This document shows positions 1-12,118 of a stretch of 64,000 nt of DNA, piece by piece. Under the pieces are notes generated by a model that saw only the letters and a list, made by a program, of their open reading frames with translations, was not told where the DNA came from and searched no databases. Location of the stretch: positions 47,988,001 to 48,052,000 of the forward strand of contig JBITNC010000001.1 of NCBI GenBank assembly GCA_050084985.1. Direction: 5' to 3'. Position numbers and translations under genes: made by a program. Origin of the DNA: Nageia nagi (Eukaryota; Pinophyta). Each line of letters starts with the position of its first letter. Positions within the stretch are counted from its first letter, which is position 1.

Positions 1-46
1 GGGATGGTACTATTTTTAAGATCTTGAGCCCTTAGTTTATGCTAAG
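1..46 (+). pseudogene. Element E antisense PMD gene, fragment left of insertion B
   Basis: This 46-base stub ends in CTAAG (42-46), the duplicated target of element B. The other copy is at 59068-59072. Joining the two sides and removing one copy gives an uninterrupted reading through VYAKLDP and on into the acidic region at 59.1 kb. That matches the VYAKL-like stretch (IYAKLNS) of the PMD gene in element A near 15.63 kb. It is thus an inner piece of a PMD coding region cut by B. Confidence 0.7.
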
Positions 47-744
47 TATAGACCATAGATTATGTAAATATGAATATACATAATAAATAAATCAATATAC
101 AATATAAGAATAAGATACTGTATCAAATACAACAAATATACATGAAACACATGCACTTAATATGAAGTGTGTATAAAATCTTAAATAATAAGTAGCAATG
201 AATATTTGAAGGATTGGGATCAAATTCATGGTTGAGTTTGTAGTGGATCTTTGTGTACACAAATCAACAACTTGGACATCAAAATTTGGAACCCTTGATC
301 TAAAAGATGCACACCATTGGTGAGCTAAGAGAAGCATGCCAATAACTAAGTAGGATATGTCAAATTACACCATATGCAAAAGCTAAAAAGTTTGAAAGCT
401 CAGACTATAACAATTTCTCATAATAGATGGCATCAAAAGACATTGTAGCTTGATGAAGATTGCAATTGACAACCAATATATGAAGGTTAGCCTATTCCAC
501 TTGCATATATAGCCTGCAAAGACATAGAAAGGAGTGAAGGTCAACCTCTACCAATAATATAAACTTTGTTATATTCAAGATACTTTAATATAAACCATGA
601 TAAATGATATAGCATTTAATATAACACATGCCATTGCATTGTAATATCAACTTTATCTTGACATTTAGAGTATTGCAATAAGTCATTTAAGAAGTCTAAA
701 TATGATTTATTAAATAAATATTAAATCATTTTTAGGCATCTACA
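47..744 (-). repeat. 3' LTR of element B
   Basis: This copy pairs with 58340-59067 over its full length with scattered substitutions and small gaps. On the minus strand it starts TGTAGATGCC. Its far end reads TATAGACC on the plus strand where the partner reads TGTAGACC, so one terminal base has decayed. A purine-rich tract (CCAAAGAGAGGCAAAA on the minus strand) abuts it at 745-760, as expected beside a 3' LTR. Confidence 0.88.
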
Positions 745-760
745 TTTTGCCTCTCTTTGG
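745..760 (-). other. Polypurine tract of element B
   Basis: The minus strand reads CCAAAGAGAGGCAAAA directly before the 3' LTR start TGTAGATG. This is the expected site for plus-strand DNA priming. The call rests on position and purine content. Confidence 0.6.
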
Positions 761-2450
761 ATATGAAATCAAAAGCATTTGAAATTGCATAATTCAAAGA
801 ATTCTAGAGAAGAGAAGAAAAATTTCAATAGTAAAGTGGATTCCCTTTTTCAATCGACATGCCAAGTATGATATGTTGTCTACTCTTTTTTTGGTCTTAC
901 ATTGCCCCTTTTGATAGCTTTTTCGAGGAATCAAGTCAAAAATCAGAGTCCCTATATGAGGAGAGCATCTCTATGTGAATCCTACTCTCTTGGAAAATTC
1001 CTTTTTAAGAACCATACCACATAATACCCACATAATTCACATCCCATTAAAGAATAATCAATTGAAAGAGCAGGGATGAAATAAATATGATATCCATTGT
1101 ATCACTGAGGTTGATGTGACTTATAGTTCTATTTAACCATGACATATAAACTACTGTGATTGCAACTCATAGTCTATGGATATCAAGTTGATGAGGTCCT
1201 TTTTAATATCCCAAGCTTGAAATAATGATGATTATCAAGATGATGAGATCCTTTTTAGTGACTCAATTTTGGAATAACCTATAAATTATAAGAATTTTTT
1301 CTCATGGAATGAACATGGCCTTGAAAACATTCATTAGCAAAAAATTGAATAATAGCATTTGATTCCCATAAAAATACAAAATAATTGAACATTTATTAGC
1401 CTTACATATTAACATTGCATTGAAATACTTGATTTCATTGATTTCCAAAGCAAACCTATGCCATTGATAGCATGAAGTTCATAGAATTTTTCAATCATGT
1501 CTTTTGCAATTTTGTTTATCTTTTCCATTTCAATGCATATTTATTAAATAATAATATTTTAAAATAAATATTCAAGTAATTACAACATGCCTCATTTGTA
1601 AAGATTTTAATATAAACACGTAGTTAGCATCGTGGAAATAATCATATTAGATCTAGAAATTCTAATGGTATTCAATTGAAAGCAATAAATGATGTTTTCC
1701 CCATAAAATCATAAAATAACATTTCCATATTATATAATATTTACCATATAAGAAATAATTTGACCAATTTTGATTTGATATGCATTTTGTCTATTTAGCA
1801 ACCATATAATCAAGATAGCCATGATTTTAATCCATTAAGACTATGATAATGTAATTCACATTTGAAAGAACCCATAATTTTTACCTCTGTCACATCATTG
1901 ATTGCATGACATTAATGGAATTATACTTAATGCAAAAACAACATACTCAATTGGCATTGAAAAATAGCTATTTAGATATCAACCATCTCAAAAACATGCA
2001 AAAATAAGAAAAATCAAAATTTGATACTACTATTTAATTAAATAATATTTTCCAAATAAAAATCCCCTTGTATTTGTTAAGCAATTTTCAATTTATGCAT
2101 CTATTTGGATTTATCCAAATGAGAATTGAAATATAGCACTTGAAACCTTTGCTAATTTTACAAAAACTACATTGTTAGTGGAGTTCATTTAGTATTGATA
2201 AACATTAAAAAATGGAATATCATCATTGTGACCATTAATGTACAATGTAAACATTCGAACTTACCATTTTTACTATTTTTGAGCAACATGCTTTGAATTG
2301 CACCTTAATTTCACTTTTCGCACGTCTTTGACTATGTGAATGCAAAAAACATTATTTTTAAAAAAGAGGCATTTTGCAATTAAAATATTCTCCTACATTT
2401 CACATACCTTAATCATCATTTTTTTAAGCATAAAATGCAACATTTGATAA
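761..2450. other. AT-rich non-coding part of element B
   Basis: This stretch lies between B's 3' LTR and its antisense PMD gene. It is AT-rich, with stops in all frames and no recognisable motif. If the antisense gene has a promoter, it should lie in the right part of this stretch or just beyond it, but I see no convincing TATA box. Confidence 0.5.
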
Positions 2451-2724
2451 GAGGATTCATTTGCTAGGGTTTAAGTCAAAATTTGGAATAAAAAGATGTT
2501 TTGGGGGGTTTGACTTTCATTTAAGCTTTTATTCTATTACTGCCAATCCCTCTTATGCCCCACTTCTTCTAATTGGTAGTCCCTACTTTCTTTCAGCTAT
2601 GGGATTTTCTTACACTTTCCTCCTTTCTCATTACCCATTTTGACTTGTCCATTACCTTCTAGCTGAGATGGATGACTAGGATTGGTGATTAGTTTAAAGG
2701 CCCCTATACAGGAGGAGAGGTCAC

Positions 2725-4803
2725 ATGATGGAGTATCTCAAGATCCTACCATTTGAGCATGTTGTAAGTTTTACTTATGTTTTTATTTCATTTGCAAAAA
2801 TTTTTGTTCACTTTTACTTTGCCTATCATTTTGAAATCGTAGGGTTTTAACCATGGAAATTGCACATCTTGTCCTACAACAAGGCCATGATTTATCTTAG
2901 ATTTCATAATATCCATGAATTTGTTTTCATTTTTATGCTAATTTGTTTTGTTATTTGTGTAATACTTATTATTTACTTGATTACAAGAGCATACGATACA
3001 CATTTGGGGTAGAACCATGTCTACAACAACCCTAGAGAAGGCATGAGGGTGGTAAAGTATGAATCATGAGGATGACATTCTCATGCATTTTGGGTTGAAT
3101 GACCTATCCATTGCTTGGGATATCTAGCAAGACTTACCACTCCTTACATACCTAGTAGAGAGGTGGTATCCATACATGAACTCATTCCACTTTCCCTCGA
3201 GTGAGATGATTATGAAACTATTGGACATGTACAGGATATGTGGAGTCCCCATTTGAGGTCAGCTTGTACATCAAGCCAAAGTTGAAAATAATAATTAGAT
3301 TCAATGACTTTTATTATGGTTTATAGGGGAGGAGGGTCATAATTGGGTACATAGGGCCACCCACCTCACCATGGCATGCAAGTTTGCCTCCATCAATTGA
3401 TACTTTAGGTTTTTCATTACCTCAATTATCACCACTTATTTGTGTCCAAATAAGAGCAACTCATCATTTCCACTCAAGATATTATGGTTTGTGCAAGAAA
3501 TATATACTCAAGGTGTACAATTTGCATGGGACCCTTGGTGTTGGCCCAATTGTATAGAGATATACATAATTTCATGAGTTATGACAAGTTCAACATCATG
3601 ATAGCCCATGCAATCCTTCTCCAAGTGTGGGCTTATGAGAAGATAGCAATCATTTGGTCCATAAGACTATAAAGGGAGAGGGATGATCCCTTCAATATCA
3701 CCCTAACTTACTGGGTATCTCAGTATAGGTAGCCACATATACTAGAGGCAAGGAAAAGGGAGATAGATAAACTCTAACCTAATGATGTGGTTTGGGTCTC
3801 CTATGTAGATTTTGTATGGGAGGATGATGCCCACCAACTTTCCTAAGTTATGCAACCTTACTTCCTCCAAACCTAGAGAAAATTAGTACAATCACATTTT
3901 CCCCAATGAGTGCTATGATAGTTTAGGATTTGGAAGGGGATTCCTCCTACCCCTACCTACTATCTTTGACACTTGATAGAGAGGGATGCTCCACCAAGTG
4001 CATAGACTATATCAACATGGGTGATCACCTAGAAGGATCCTAGGATATTAGATCCAAAAATAGACACCTTAGTACTATGAGAGGTTTTATGGCATGGTGG
4101 GAAACCATTTTTCCAACCCCATTAGGAATAAATGAAGATGAGGATGAGGAGGATATGGCATTAGAATTAGAAGGGTATTCAGATGAAGACCCATAATAGG
4201 TAGATAATCCCATGCATGATATTATCATGTAAGGACCACCAGTTGTGCTAGCACTAGGGTTGATAACCCTACCTGATTGTGTTCCATTAGTGGTAGCAAG
4301 TAACATACACATTTTGCTTTTTACTTTTTGGTTATTAATTTACATATTTAGAAAAAATAACATTTGATAGTTATTGTGATTTATAGGAGAGAGTGCTACA
4401 CATATCACAACCTTATAGACTAAGATAAAGAGGCTCAAACCTTGTGAGACATAGATAGCCATTTTATAGGCTACATTAGCAACCAAAGATGTGTAAATTA
4501 CATCCATGGAGTAGTCTTTGAAGAGGTTGTAAGAAAGAGTAGACATGCCCTTGCCCAATAAGCAATGGACTTTCATTTAGGGATTGATGGATAAGATTGA
4601 ATACAAGGATAGGGAGATCATTTTATTGAATAATAAGTATAAGAGGGTGAAGATATGTTGACATCCCATGGTATTAGTACTATTGATGTATCAGATGAGG
4701 TTAGTTTATTAGGATAAAGTAGCAGATCTAAGAGGACTTCTAGACCTAGCAAGGTGGGTAGTAATGCATGCCATTTATTTTGTGTACTAAGACATGTACC
4801 CAC
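2725..4803 (+). pseudogene. Antisense plant mobile domain (PMD) gene of element B
   Basis: This gene lies opposite to B's gag. A candidate first exon (2725-2763, 13 codons) ends at a GTAAGT donor. The PMD proper reads from about 3059, with the family core L-x-x-L-V-E-R-W-Y-P, F-H-F-P, E-M and D-M-Y-R-I near 3130-3260. Near 4085 comes a MAWWE motif, then an acidic run of Asp and Glu. A short GT-AG intron is likely at 4300-4386. The downstream part contains a short helix such as KIEYKDREIILLNNKYK. Several TAG and TAA stops and at least one frame change make it a pseudogene. The same order (PMD, WW motif, acid, intron, helix) is seen in element D. PMD is the aminotransferase-like domain of the MAIN/MAIL1 family. 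Confidence 0.7.
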
Positions 4804-5468
4804 CCCATTTTTGATATATACATATAAAATTATTTTTGGTTCTTAATCTTTGTGTGGACTATGTATGTTTATGTTAAATTTCTAGTTTATTACATAGTTT
4901 ACAACTTAAATTGCAAAGTAAAATTTTGTAACTTTAGAAAAAAAGCCACATACCTTATTGCAAAATAATATCAAAATACACCCTAAAGAAAATACACCTA
5001 TACATGAAAAATATAATGAATATATTCTAATCAATGTAAAACTTATATACCATTTCATCCCTTGAATCTAACTTGCAAATGAAATGAAACAATGTCCCTC
5101 AAGTACCATACATAAGCAATAACGAACACGATCTAGTTTTTCTCTATGAATGAATGCAAAAGTTGATAACACCCTCCCAAAATAACTCAGTAGACAATAA
5201 GAGATCAAGATATACTATTATTTTTAACTTAGTTTTAGGAAAGGCACACCATTAACAATGCAAAAATAGTTGCACTCTATTAACAATGTGGGTGTTTTCA
5301 ATTTAGAGAGAAAAATATATGAGGGATATTTTTAGAATTTACCTAAAAAATTAATAAAATAATGAATTATCCCTTATGAAAATGAACCATACACATCTCC
5401 CCCGCAAGAAATAACTTACTTATTATACACTATAATTTGAAATTTTTCAATTTTAAGCAATAACCTTG
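4804..5468. other. Non-coding AT-rich stretch of element B next to insertion C
   Basis: No coding pattern is seen. A purine-rich run GCGGGGGAGATG on the minus strand (about 5395-5406) resembles a polypurine tract but has no LTR next to it. The stretch ends at the TSD of element C (TGTAC, 5469-5473). Confidence 0.5.
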
Positions 5469-5473
5469 TGTAC

Positions 5474-7400
5474 TATTATTCTTGCAAAATTACACTTTAA
5501 AAGGGGTAATATTCTTTACATTTGTTATTATTTAATTCATTCATTCCTTTCCCTAATAAAAAATCTTCTATACTTGCCATTTATTATTCCCCTTTCTTTC
5601 ATTTGTAAAATACTTGTACAAAATTTAGTCTTGAGTTTACATTGTATATACTTAGTCTTTTTCTTAAGAGTTTTGTATTATATGTGCTTTTAGTAAAATA
5701 TAGTTTTGTTTAAGGTATTTCTAGGACATGTAAATATTTTTAGGTCTTATTCAATAGAGAGTCATTCAAAACCACCATTTTGTTAAAAGTAGGTGTTGTT
5801 TGTGCATAGTTGAATGAATCATGTCTGAGAGATGTGTATAAGTCATAGGCTAAAGAGTATCCATTTTATAAAATCAGCTACGTCATTTTTAGGATTTGTT
5901 TAAGTCTAATTTAGGTCTTGTTTCCAAGTATTATTGTATAGAGTGTGTTTGTTTGTCTCAGTTAAGTTTGAGCCCTATACTAATTCTAGTTACTTAAATG
6001 TTGAACTTGTATAGTTCAAGGGTTATTTTTAAGCCCTATTATATGTAGTGGTCAGTTTAGGTTAAGTTGTAATGGAAAATATTGTCACAAGAATCAATTG
6101 AAGTAGGGCTTGTGAAAATCTAGAGCTAACATCATACTTTTTGATGGAAATCAACGAGCTCCAAAGGACTTAGTTAGTGGGTGTTTCTAATAGTTCTTCA
6201 AGGAAAGAGATATTTATAACTTTATTTTCAACAAACCCTACCAATTTTGAGCAATGATGTTACACTTTTCAAAATAAATTGATGGGTGATAAATTCTATA
6301 AGTATTCAACAAATCCCTCCAAAGCATAACAAGACTCGCTAGGGAAAAGTAAGGACTGTAAGAGGAAGTGAACACTCAGGTATACTTAATGAAGAGTGTA
6401 TGATCCCTAGGACTCTACCAACATGTCAACTACAACTCATTTCCACATGGTAGTAGTAGTTAACTATTAGGTTTGAATGGATATATCTTCCTTCATCCTT
6501 ACAATAGTTGGAACTAGAACTATAGAGGAAGCATTAATGATTACAGAGGGTTGGTAGATCATTGATTGATTAAGCAACTTCATTGTATATATAGAGATGG
6601 TGAACCATACATCATAAATTCAACAATAGTTCAAATGTACCATTGTCAAGAGATAAAGGATGACTAATTGCGATTAGATAGGTACATGATTGAAGGTCTA
6701 TAAATTCTAAGAATTGATGTTGCATTAGGACCATAATCCATAATTAAGCATAGTGTTACATTTTCCTATACATGATTGTAAATATTTAATTTTATTCTAT
6801 TCTTATTCAAACAAGTAGTTGTAGTCTTTAATGGTGGACAACCACCCTTTTGTAAATAGAAAATTATAAATAGTGGACTAGTAGAGGTTCAAAAAGTCAA
6901 ATATTTTAACAAAGTTTCCTATTGTAAGAAATGTTTTCATATATGATAAAGTTATGATATTTTTCCCTCTACATTTTATGGTTGTTATTTATCTCTACAA
7001 CTATTGTGTATGAAGCATTGTCTAAAATTATGGCTATGTATTGTGATTACGAGACCCCAAGAGTGAGGTAGGTAATCTATTCTTAATCTTAGCCATGGAT
7101 TACTACATGTGCAATGATGCCTAGGCTGACTAGTTTAGTATGCTTTTGTGTTATATATTTTCCTTATTCAGTAGTTTAGGTTTTGATCTCTTTGATGTTA
7201 CTCTTTATCTTTTTTATCTCTTTCCTATAATTTTTGACATTCTTAATAGATAGGAACTAGTATATAACCTAGAGATTGAGTAGAAAATCCCCATTAGTGC
7301 ATTGTCCCACCACTTTTTTCTCTTTCAAGAACCCTTCTATCATTAGGTGATGGAGAACTATACCAAACCAAACTCTTAGGTTACTTTATCATGATAAATA
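5474..7400 (+). repeat. 5' LTR of element C
   Basis: It pairs with 53829-55752 along its whole length. It begins TATTATTCTTG where the partner has TGTTATTCTTG, and ends AAATA against AACA in the partner, so both terminal dinucleotides here have lost the TG/CA consensus. It is flanked on the left by TGTAC. The pair is visibly more diverged than the LTRs of D or F, which fits an older insertion. Confidence 0.88.
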
Positions 7401-7419
7401 GCAATTTTAAGTTTATTTT

Positions 7420-7439
7420 TGGCATGCTCGATGGGACCC
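7420..7439 (+). other. Candidate primer-binding site of element C
   Basis: TGGCATGCTCGATGGGACCC starts 20 bases inside the 5' LTR end. A TGG start followed by a GC-rich run is typical of plant gypsy primer-binding sites. I cannot assign the tRNA by eye. The gap to the LTR is longer than usual, so the call is tentative. Confidence 0.4.
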
Positions 7440-7857
7440 AAGCCAAAATCCATATCATTTGGGCATAAATAGGCTAGATACCTATGTATGGTAGGATATC
7501 ACCCTAGTTATTTAAAGATTATAATATTTATTTAAACATTATTAGCAGCTCTACTATCACACCAATCATATTTTTGAACCTTAGTACCTCCAATTTGTAG
7601 ATTTACTATAAGTAGTGCCAGAAATTCTTCTTGATAGCTTAGATTTCAAGAGTTGTTAATTCCTTAAAGGAGGAATAGGTGAAAGGTTTTTTGTAATCTC
7701 TCTCCATAAATTCCTCTAAAACTTATCCCATTAACAACTATATTTGATTCTATCTTACAAAATCCTTCACCTCACAAACTAGTTCATTCAAGGCTCAATC
7801 GGTCCCTATTGACTTTCCTACTTGGAATAATAGTCATCCATTGGTAGTTCCTACCAA

Positions 7858-9150
7858 TTACATGAATATTCCCCTAGTATCCTTTGGATTTTTGCCTAAG
7901 TATGATGGATCAAGAAAAATTCCATATGAACACTGCCAAGATGTATCTCTTTTGGCATCTAGTTTTGATATCAATGATGAAACTATCATTCTTTTGAAGG
8001 AAAAGTAGTAGAATGGTTTAGAACCTTGAACCCTCAGTATATAAATACATGGGAATAATTATGTTAATATTTGATCAAAATATTTACTAAATATGGTGAT
8101 AGTACCTTTCTGATCCTTATTGCATGTATTAAAAGATATCCCCATGAGTATATGGATGATTTTAATATCAAGTTTGAGAAAAATTGGAAATCCATTCCAA
8201 AAAAGATCAAACGAACTAATTATCAAGCCCTAGTATGCTATAATAAATCCTTCCTCCTAGATATAAATGTGTTGATTATTATGTTTGAGGATACTTTCCC
8301 ATAAGTTTACCAAATAACAAAAAATGTTGAACACATGTTGGTCTCATTAAGAAAGATGCAACCATGATCCATTATGCCATTTTTTCTTAATTTACCTCCA
8401 AAGTAAGATCCATTATAGATTCCTCATCTGGGAGTGCTAGCTTTATGACCTCATCCTCCTAAAACTATTATTCAAAATCAAGTATGAGCACTCCTAGCTC
8501 TTGCATCAACTAGTACAAGTACTGATTCAAACTCACAAGAGACAGAGGATAAGGAGGCTGGAGATAACTATTAGGAACCTAAAAAATAAAATCACTTTAC
8601 AAGAGAGGAAGAATAAAGGATACAATTTTAGGAGATATGATAATTAGTATCAACCATGATTCTAACCCAAAAATAATAAACTAGAGTAGCCTCCTACTCC
8701 CAAAGCTATGGATAATACAATCATGGTTAGTTTTCTAGAAAGTGATGCTTTGGGTGTTATGGAATTATGGCCTTATTTTGTTCCACATTTTCTAGACTCA
8801 TTTGTAGTCTATCCTGATATAGATGTTACCATGGTTAATTTTTGAATTTTAAGCTCTGTTGGAGAATAAGTAAATTGTGTACAAACCAAAGCTTCTACTT
8901 TAGCACCCTCATAGTAGACCCAAGTAACTCAACAAATCAAGCATCTACTTTACCTCAACCTAATCCAAATAGAGCCAAGTATCATGTATATCAACCATAT
9001 AATACAATAAATCAACCTCCAAATCATCTGATTCAAAATTCATAAGGTCCAGGTAATGTTCCTAGTGTAAGAAATCCTATTCAGACTAGCAACATTATCT
9101 TGAAGAAAGGGAAAGCCAACCTAGTGAGATATCCTTTCATAACTAAACAA
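7858..9150 (+). pseudogene. gag region of element C (degenerate)
   Basis: Reading frame 1 carries a typical gypsy gag entry, LPKYDGSRKIPYEHCQDV (near 7890), then a matrix/capsid-like helical stretch around 8071-8304 (KIFTKYGD, FNIKFEKNWKSIPKK). This matches the position of the F-x-x-x-F-x-x-K-W-x-x-I-P motif of Tat gags. A proline and asparagine-rich linker follows (8890-9040). No zinc knuckle is visible. Stops are frequent, many of them TAG. It leads in the same frame into the protease. Confidence 0.65.
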
Positions 9151-9420
9151 TAAAAGTAGAAGGATACTCCATAATTTAGTTCTTATAATCCTATTGAAAT
9201 AAATAATTCATCCACTTATGTTCCATACAATATAGTAGATGAATTGAAAAGAGCACCTTTTAAAATGACTATGTTTGATGCATTGAGAATTCTAGGTCAA
9301 ATTGACCTTTTGTAAGAAATTTTGAAGCTAAACAATAGTAAGAAAAAGACTAATGATTTTGTAAATTTTTATGATGTCCTTATATATCCAATAGGTATAA
9401 GAAGACCACCTTCTTATCTA

Positions 9421-9740
9421 TCCCTTAGATTAGAAGGCTAGGTTGTTAAAAATTGTATGATTGATACTAGAGCTACTAGTACTACTATTCCCAAAGCTAT
9501 TATAGATGAGATGAAATTATACATAATACAATTTATTGCTAGAGTTATACAACTAGATTTCTCCCTTGTTGATATGATTGGTAGTGTTAAATTAGTTACC
9601 ATAACTCTGAATGCATTTTCTAATATTTATGTCATTCAAGATATTATTGTAGTTGATCTTCTAACTCTGTTTAAAATTTTCTTATCTAGAGAGGGTTATT
9701 TAGCTTTAGATTATACACAACTCATACTTTATTTAAAGGA
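9421..9740 (+). pseudogene. Retropepsin (aspartic protease) domain of element C pol
   Basis: The sequence after SLRLEG continues to MIDTRATSTTIPKAI at 9457. The D-T-R-A-T-S stretch stands where retropepsins have D-T-G-A-S/T-S, so the catalytic Asp is kept but the flap-loop Gly is now Arg. Downstream hydrophobic segments (IIVVDL near 9643; FLSREGYLALD near 9676) match the second half of the fold in gypsy proteases. It would cut the Gag-Pol polyprotein in the particle. The frame is open from 9457 to 10128 but the Gly to Arg change should abolish activity. Confidence 0.75.
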
Positions 9741-9984
9741 TAATAATGTAAAAGTACCAAATGAGGGTGCCAAGAATGTCCATCTAAGGAAGATCACTAA
9801 GCAAAACTGTATGAATGACTATGAGCAAGTAGAGATCTTTGAAAGGGATCCACTCATGGAATCATTATTAACCATAGAGATAATTTTAGCAAATGACCTT
9901 AATTATCAAGTAACTAATGTTTACATGGGTAATTATTATTTATATGAAAATGTTCAACCAATTTTAGTCTTAGCTAAAAAGGAA

Positions 9985-10400
9985 AATGAAGTATGGACAA
10001 TGTTCTTTGATGGGTCTAGATGCAAACATGGTTGTGGTGTTAGTGTTATTTTTAAGTCACCAAAAGGAGAAATTAAAAGGTTTTCTTTTATATTCACATG
10101 GACTTGCACCAAAAATGCTACTAAGTAGTAAGCTCTATGTTTGGGGCTATATAAAGCTATCAACATGGGTATCAAATGTCTAGTAGTTCATAAGGATTTT
10201 GAGTTGGTTATTAATAAAGTAAAATACAAGATTAGTGCTAGGCATAATTATCTAAAAATTTATAGGAATAGGGTATGGGATCTATTATAATCATTCATAG
10301 AAATTAATTTTATTCATATTCCTAGGAAGTTCAATCAACTTGCTAATGAACTTGTTGGAAAAGGAGCACATTTTAATCCTACTCATCACAAAAGAGGTAG
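9985..10400 (+). pseudogene. Archaeal-type RNase H domain of element C, upstream of the reverse transcriptase
   Basis: MFFDGSRCKHGCGVSVIF (9999-10050) is the first strand and catalytic Asp of the plant retroelement archaeal-type RNase H. It is followed by SPKGEIKRFSF and CTKNATK (standing for C-T-N-N-x-A-E-Y-E-A-L), then GLYKAINMGIKCLVVHKDFELVINKV with the usual D-S replaced by D-F, and finally IPRKFNQLANELV. Two adjacent stops (TAG, TAA) follow at about 10126. In most described Tat elements this second RNase H sits after the gypsy RNase H. Here it lies between protease and reverse transcriptase in the same open frame. Confidence 0.75.
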
Positions 10401-10569
10401 CAATGGAGTCAAAGTTTTGTGTAGGCCATATATACTTGATATTGCAAATTTTTATTAGGTATTTTACTCTAATGACCATATTATAAATTTTTGTATAGAT
10501 GAAGTAGTAGCTCACACCTTTGGTGTTACATACCTACCTAATTATTTTCAAGAATTAGATGTTATACAA

Positions 10570-11610
10570 TTGAGAAATAATGTTATACCTAAAGGTTTTC
10601 TTTCTTTTGAATGGTTATTTGACTCTGAAGACATTCAAAACTCAAAAATACTCATTATTCAAAAGGAAATTCATGTGGAGCTAGAAGTTGAACCTGAAAG
10701 AAGCATAAAGGTTGGAATAGAATGCACTAAGGAAGAAAAGGAAGTGCTAATTCAAATTTATCATGAGTTTTCCAAGGTAATTGTGTGGACTTATGATGAT
10801 CTAGAGACTTATTATAAGAATGTGATCCAACATACCATTGATCTCATGCTATATGCCAAGCCATATAGGCAAAAGTAGAGGCCAGTAAACCCAAGAATAG
10901 AAGAAGCTTTAAAATAGGAGTTACTTGAGCTCGTGGACACTAAAATAATTTATCCTATCAAGCACTCTACTTGGGTAGCTAATTTAGTCCTAGTAAGGAA
11001 AAAGAATGGAGAAATTAGACCATGTGTAGATTTAAGGAATCTAAATCAAGTGTCCCTAAATGATAATTATCCTCTTCCTTCTATAGAATAAATCCTACAA
11101 ATAGTAGCTAAAGCATGTTTCTTTCCTATGATTGATGGATTTTCAAGATTCAATCCAATCTAAGTAAAGGATGAGGATCATACTAAGTGAGGATCATTTG
11201 CATTTCAAAGAATGCCTTTTGGTATCTCCAATGTTGGGGTTACATTTTAGAGAGTTATGGATCATGCCTTTGGTGAGTTGATTAATAAGATAATTCTAGT
11301 CTATTTAGATGATATTACTATGTTTTTAAAAAGTTGAAAGGATCAATTAGACCATCTTAGGAAAATTTTTGAAAAATGTATGCAATTAAATATTTTCATT
11401 AATCCCAAAAAATCTATTTTTATGGTAAGCCAAAAAAAATTGCTTGGTCACATTATCTCTAGAGAAGGGTTGGTAATTGATCTAGATAGATTGAAAGCTA
11501 TTGAGGTATTACCTTTTCCCTTGAATAAAAAGGCCCTACAATCTTTTCTTGGTCAAATTAAATTTGTTAGAAATTTATTAGTGATTTTTCTAAGATTGTT
11601 TCTCTAATCA
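10570..11610 (+). pseudogene. Ty3/gypsy reverse transcriptase domain of element C
   Basis: The connection segment IHVELEVEPE is followed by KEVLIQIYHEFSKVIVWTYDD (before the palm). The RT motifs follow in order: STWVANLVLVRKKNGEIRPC, DLRNLNQ, DNYPLP, MIDGFSRF, FAFQRMPFGISN, and the active-site YLDDITMF near 11308, with both active-site Asp residues kept. GHIISREGL and ALQSFLGQI close the domain. Stops (TAG in RQK-stop-RP and ALK-stop-EL, TAA, TGA) break it. The frame is unchanged from 9457 to 11607. Confidence 0.88.
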
Positions 11611-12118
11611 TAATAATGCTAAAGAAAGATGCTCAGTTCTCTTGGTCATATGAAGCAAAAGCAACTTTTGTTAACATCAAGAAAGTAATAATAGAAGCTC
11701 TAGTTCTAAAAAATCTATATTTTTAAAAATATTTTATCATTATGCTTATGCAGTAGAGAAGAGAATTGCAACTATATTGGATCAAAAGGATGACCAAAAA
11801 GAAGGACATCCTATAGCCTTTCATAGTCAAACATTGCATCAACATAAAAAAGGTACTCATTGATTAAAAAGCAAGTGTTTTCTATTATGATAGGGTTGAA
11901 AAAAATCAAGCATTATGTGTATCAAATTAAAATATTTATGTATAATATTCACTTAGATGTTAGAAACTAGGTTATTCAAGGAGAATTAGATGAAAGGAAA
12001 GCTGGTTGGATTACAAGGATAATGGAGTATGATGTTGAGATCAAACCAACCAAGCTTATCAAAGGAAGAGCTCTATGTGAAAACATAGCAAAGGAAACAC
12101 ATATGATTGCTTTCATAT
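11611..12118 (+). pseudogene. Gypsy-type RNase H remnant of element C, cut by element A
   Basis: FSWSYEAKATFVNIKK (near 11640) is the start of the classic gypsy RNase H or connection region. The C-terminal part reads AGWITRIMEYDVEIKPTKLI then KGRALCENIAKE, the usual end of this domain. The middle is frame-shifted. The coding region is interrupted by element A's LTR at 12119 and resumes with integrase at 48095. CATAT at 12114-12118 is the worn left target copy. Confidence 0.7.

Noticed and set aside
92-337. Minus-strand frame of 81 codons at the left end
   Set aside because: It lies wholly inside the 3' LTR of element B and is broken in the 5' copy.
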